From NCBI RefSeq assembly GCF_009754915.1, contig NZ_WPIK01000007.1:173520-237519 (forward strand): a DNA stretch of 64,000 nt, given 5' to 3'. Origin of the DNA: Mucilaginibacter arboris (GTDB lineage: Bacteria > Bacteroidota > Bacteroidia > Sphingobacteriales > Sphingobacteriaceae). A model generated the notes under the pieces. That model saw only the letters and a program-made list of their open reading frames with translations, searched no databases and was not told where the DNA came from. This document shows positions 63,148 to 64,000 of this stretch, piece by piece. The translations under genes were made by a program, and so were the position numbers. Every line of letters starts with the position of its first letter. The stretch's first letter is position 1.

Positions 63148-63873
63148 ATGTTACACAAAACGCGCGGCATTGTATTTAAAACCACAGATTACAGCGAAAG
63201 CAGCGTGATTGTGCAGGTTTTTACGGAGAAATTCGGGCTGCAGTCCTACTTAATTAATGGCGTTAAAAAGCCGAGGGCGAAGATTAGCAGGAGCATGTTG
63301 CAGCCGCTTCATCTGCTGGAAATGGTAGCTTACCATAAACCAAATGGAAACATTCAGCGGGTAACCGAATTGAAAAATGCACCGGTTTTAAAAACTGTTC
63401 CTTATGATGTAATTAAAAGTTCGCTGGTTATTTTTTTAAATGAAGTGGTTTACAAAGCAGTACGGCAGCAGGAAACCGATCCAAACCTGTTCAATTTTAT
63501 TTTTTATGCGGTAGAATGGCTGGACAACCAAGAACTTGGTTTGGCGAACTTTCATCTGCTGTTTTTATTGCAGCTGAGCCGGTATTTAGGTTTTCATCCC
63601 GAACGAAATGAAGCAGAAAATGCAGCTTATTTTGATTTGAAAGATGGTTTGTTTATCACTTTAAAACCAGAACATAACTTGTATTTAGCGCCGCCTTATA
63701 CACAATATTTCAATTTACTAATCGGCAAAAGTTTTGAAGATTTGGTTGAAATTAAACTACCAAATGATGTCCGTCGTTTTCTCTTGGATCGAATGATCGA
63801 ATATTATGCATTGCATATTGATAGTTTCGGGCAAATCAAATCGCATGAAATACTGGAAGAAGTGTTGGGATAA
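63148..63873 (+). CDS. recO: DNA repair protein RecO
   Basis: 241 residues. The N-terminal OB fold (TRGIVFKTTDYSESSVIVQVFTEKFG, followed by YLINGVKKPRAKISRSMLQPL) and the helical C-terminal part (FHLLFLLQLSRYLGFHPERN) fit RecO of Bacteroidota. The zinc cysteines of some RecO proteins are absent, as in E. coli. RecO helps RecR load RecA on SSB-coated single strands. AGGAGG lies directly before the ATG, unusually close and perhaps not functional. The intergenic region shared with ileS holds a word copy (63006) and a degenerate one (63103). Confidence 0.9.
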   Translation: MLHKTRGIVFKTTDYSESSVIVQVFTEKFGLQSYLINGVKKPRAKISRSMLQPLHLLEMVAYHKPNGNIQRVTELKNAPVLKTVPYDVIKSSLVIFLNEVVYKAVRQQETDPNLFNFIFYAVEWLDNQELGLANFHLLFLLQLSRYLGFHPERNEAENAAYFDLKDGLFITLKPEHNLYLAPPYTQYFNLLIGKSFEDLVEIKLPNDVRRFLLDRMIEYYALHIDSFGQIKSHEILEEVLG

Positions 63874-63901
63874 AACAAAGATATTTGAAGGATTAAGGCG
63901 T

Positions 63902-64000
63902 TTATCTTACAAAACAAAACTCATATCCTGCAACTGTTTCAATATCTATACTGTGCAATTTATTTTCCGAAGCAGGTATCGCAAATAATCTAATAAGAAT
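63902..64000 (-). CDS. C-terminal end of an unidentified gene
   Basis: An open frame enters from the right edge and ends with TAA at 63902, giving 32 residues (ending SIDIETVAGYEFCFVR). The composition is protein-like and it lies convergent to recO, but it is too short to assign. It could also be chance. Confidence 0.35.
   Translation of the reverse strand: MLIRLFAIPASENKLHSIDIETVAGYEFCFVR

Overview
The window looks like a chromosome segment of a Bacteroidota bacterium, most likely family Sphingobacteriaceae (Pedobacter or Mucilaginibacter type). The grounds are secreted proteins with type IX secretion sorting domains, a PorP/SprF-family protein, a PID-CTERM-like peptide, several TAnnTTTG -7-like promoter boxes, few Shine-Dalgarno sequences, moderately AT-rich DNA and the ileS / DksA-like / lspA gene order. 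No rRNA, tRNA, prophage or CRISPR array was recognised. The genus is an inference.

Layout: 1-2.6 kb carries the edge of a flippase-like membrane protein gene (-) and the agmatine-to-putrescine pair aguB-aguA (+). 2.7-3.55 kb is a repeat block: ten 55-bp tandem units followed by a MITE-like element. 3.6-5.6 kb has a small outer-membrane barrel and an APC permease (-). 5.8-11.9 kb has a 1694-residue type IX adhesin (lectin-like head, seven Ig-like repeats, CHU_C tail) followed by its likely PorP/SprF partner. 12.3-17.8 kb has an NAD(P)-binding protein, an unrecognised basic protein, a DPP-IV-like peptidase and a GDSL lipoprotein. 18.1-22.9 kb is a molybdenum cofactor cluster (MOSC protein, moaCB fusion, moeA, moaA, moaD, moaE). 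It is followed by a YefM/YoeB toxin-antitoxin locus whose toxin is split by a 109-bp element, and by an Rdx/SelW-like gene. 24.2-28.5 kb has HtrA, a 49-residue membrane peptide and an M61 peptidase. 28.7-34.3 kb is an RND efflux operon. 34.4-35.6 kb is a response regulator overlapping a BadF/NAGK-type kinase gene. 35.6-49.1 kb is a mostly minus-strand surface and signalling region: PID-CTERM-like peptide, two large type A sorting-domain proteins, a tail-fibre-like repeat protein, a shortened hybrid kinase, a barrel and a membrane protein. 49.1-63.9 kb is housekeeping: lnt, rsmI, serS, a PepSY-like protein, an M16 protease, a SIMPL protein, lspA, a DksA-like protein, ileS and recO.

The most unusual feature is a short word, ATGCTTCTTTTATC, with a sister form ATGCTGTTTTTATC that differs at two adjacent bases. 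I counted 37 exact copies of the 12-base core ATGCTTCTTTTA on the two strands by eye, against an expectation far below one. Copies lie between genes, next to start codons, as inverted pairs (one a clear terminator), as tandem arrays, and inside genes in all three reading frames. The pattern recalls DNA uptake sequences of Neisseria and Pasteurellaceae, but a repeat-family or protein-binding origin is also possible. Three ~310-bp MITE-like elements lie beside copies of the word.
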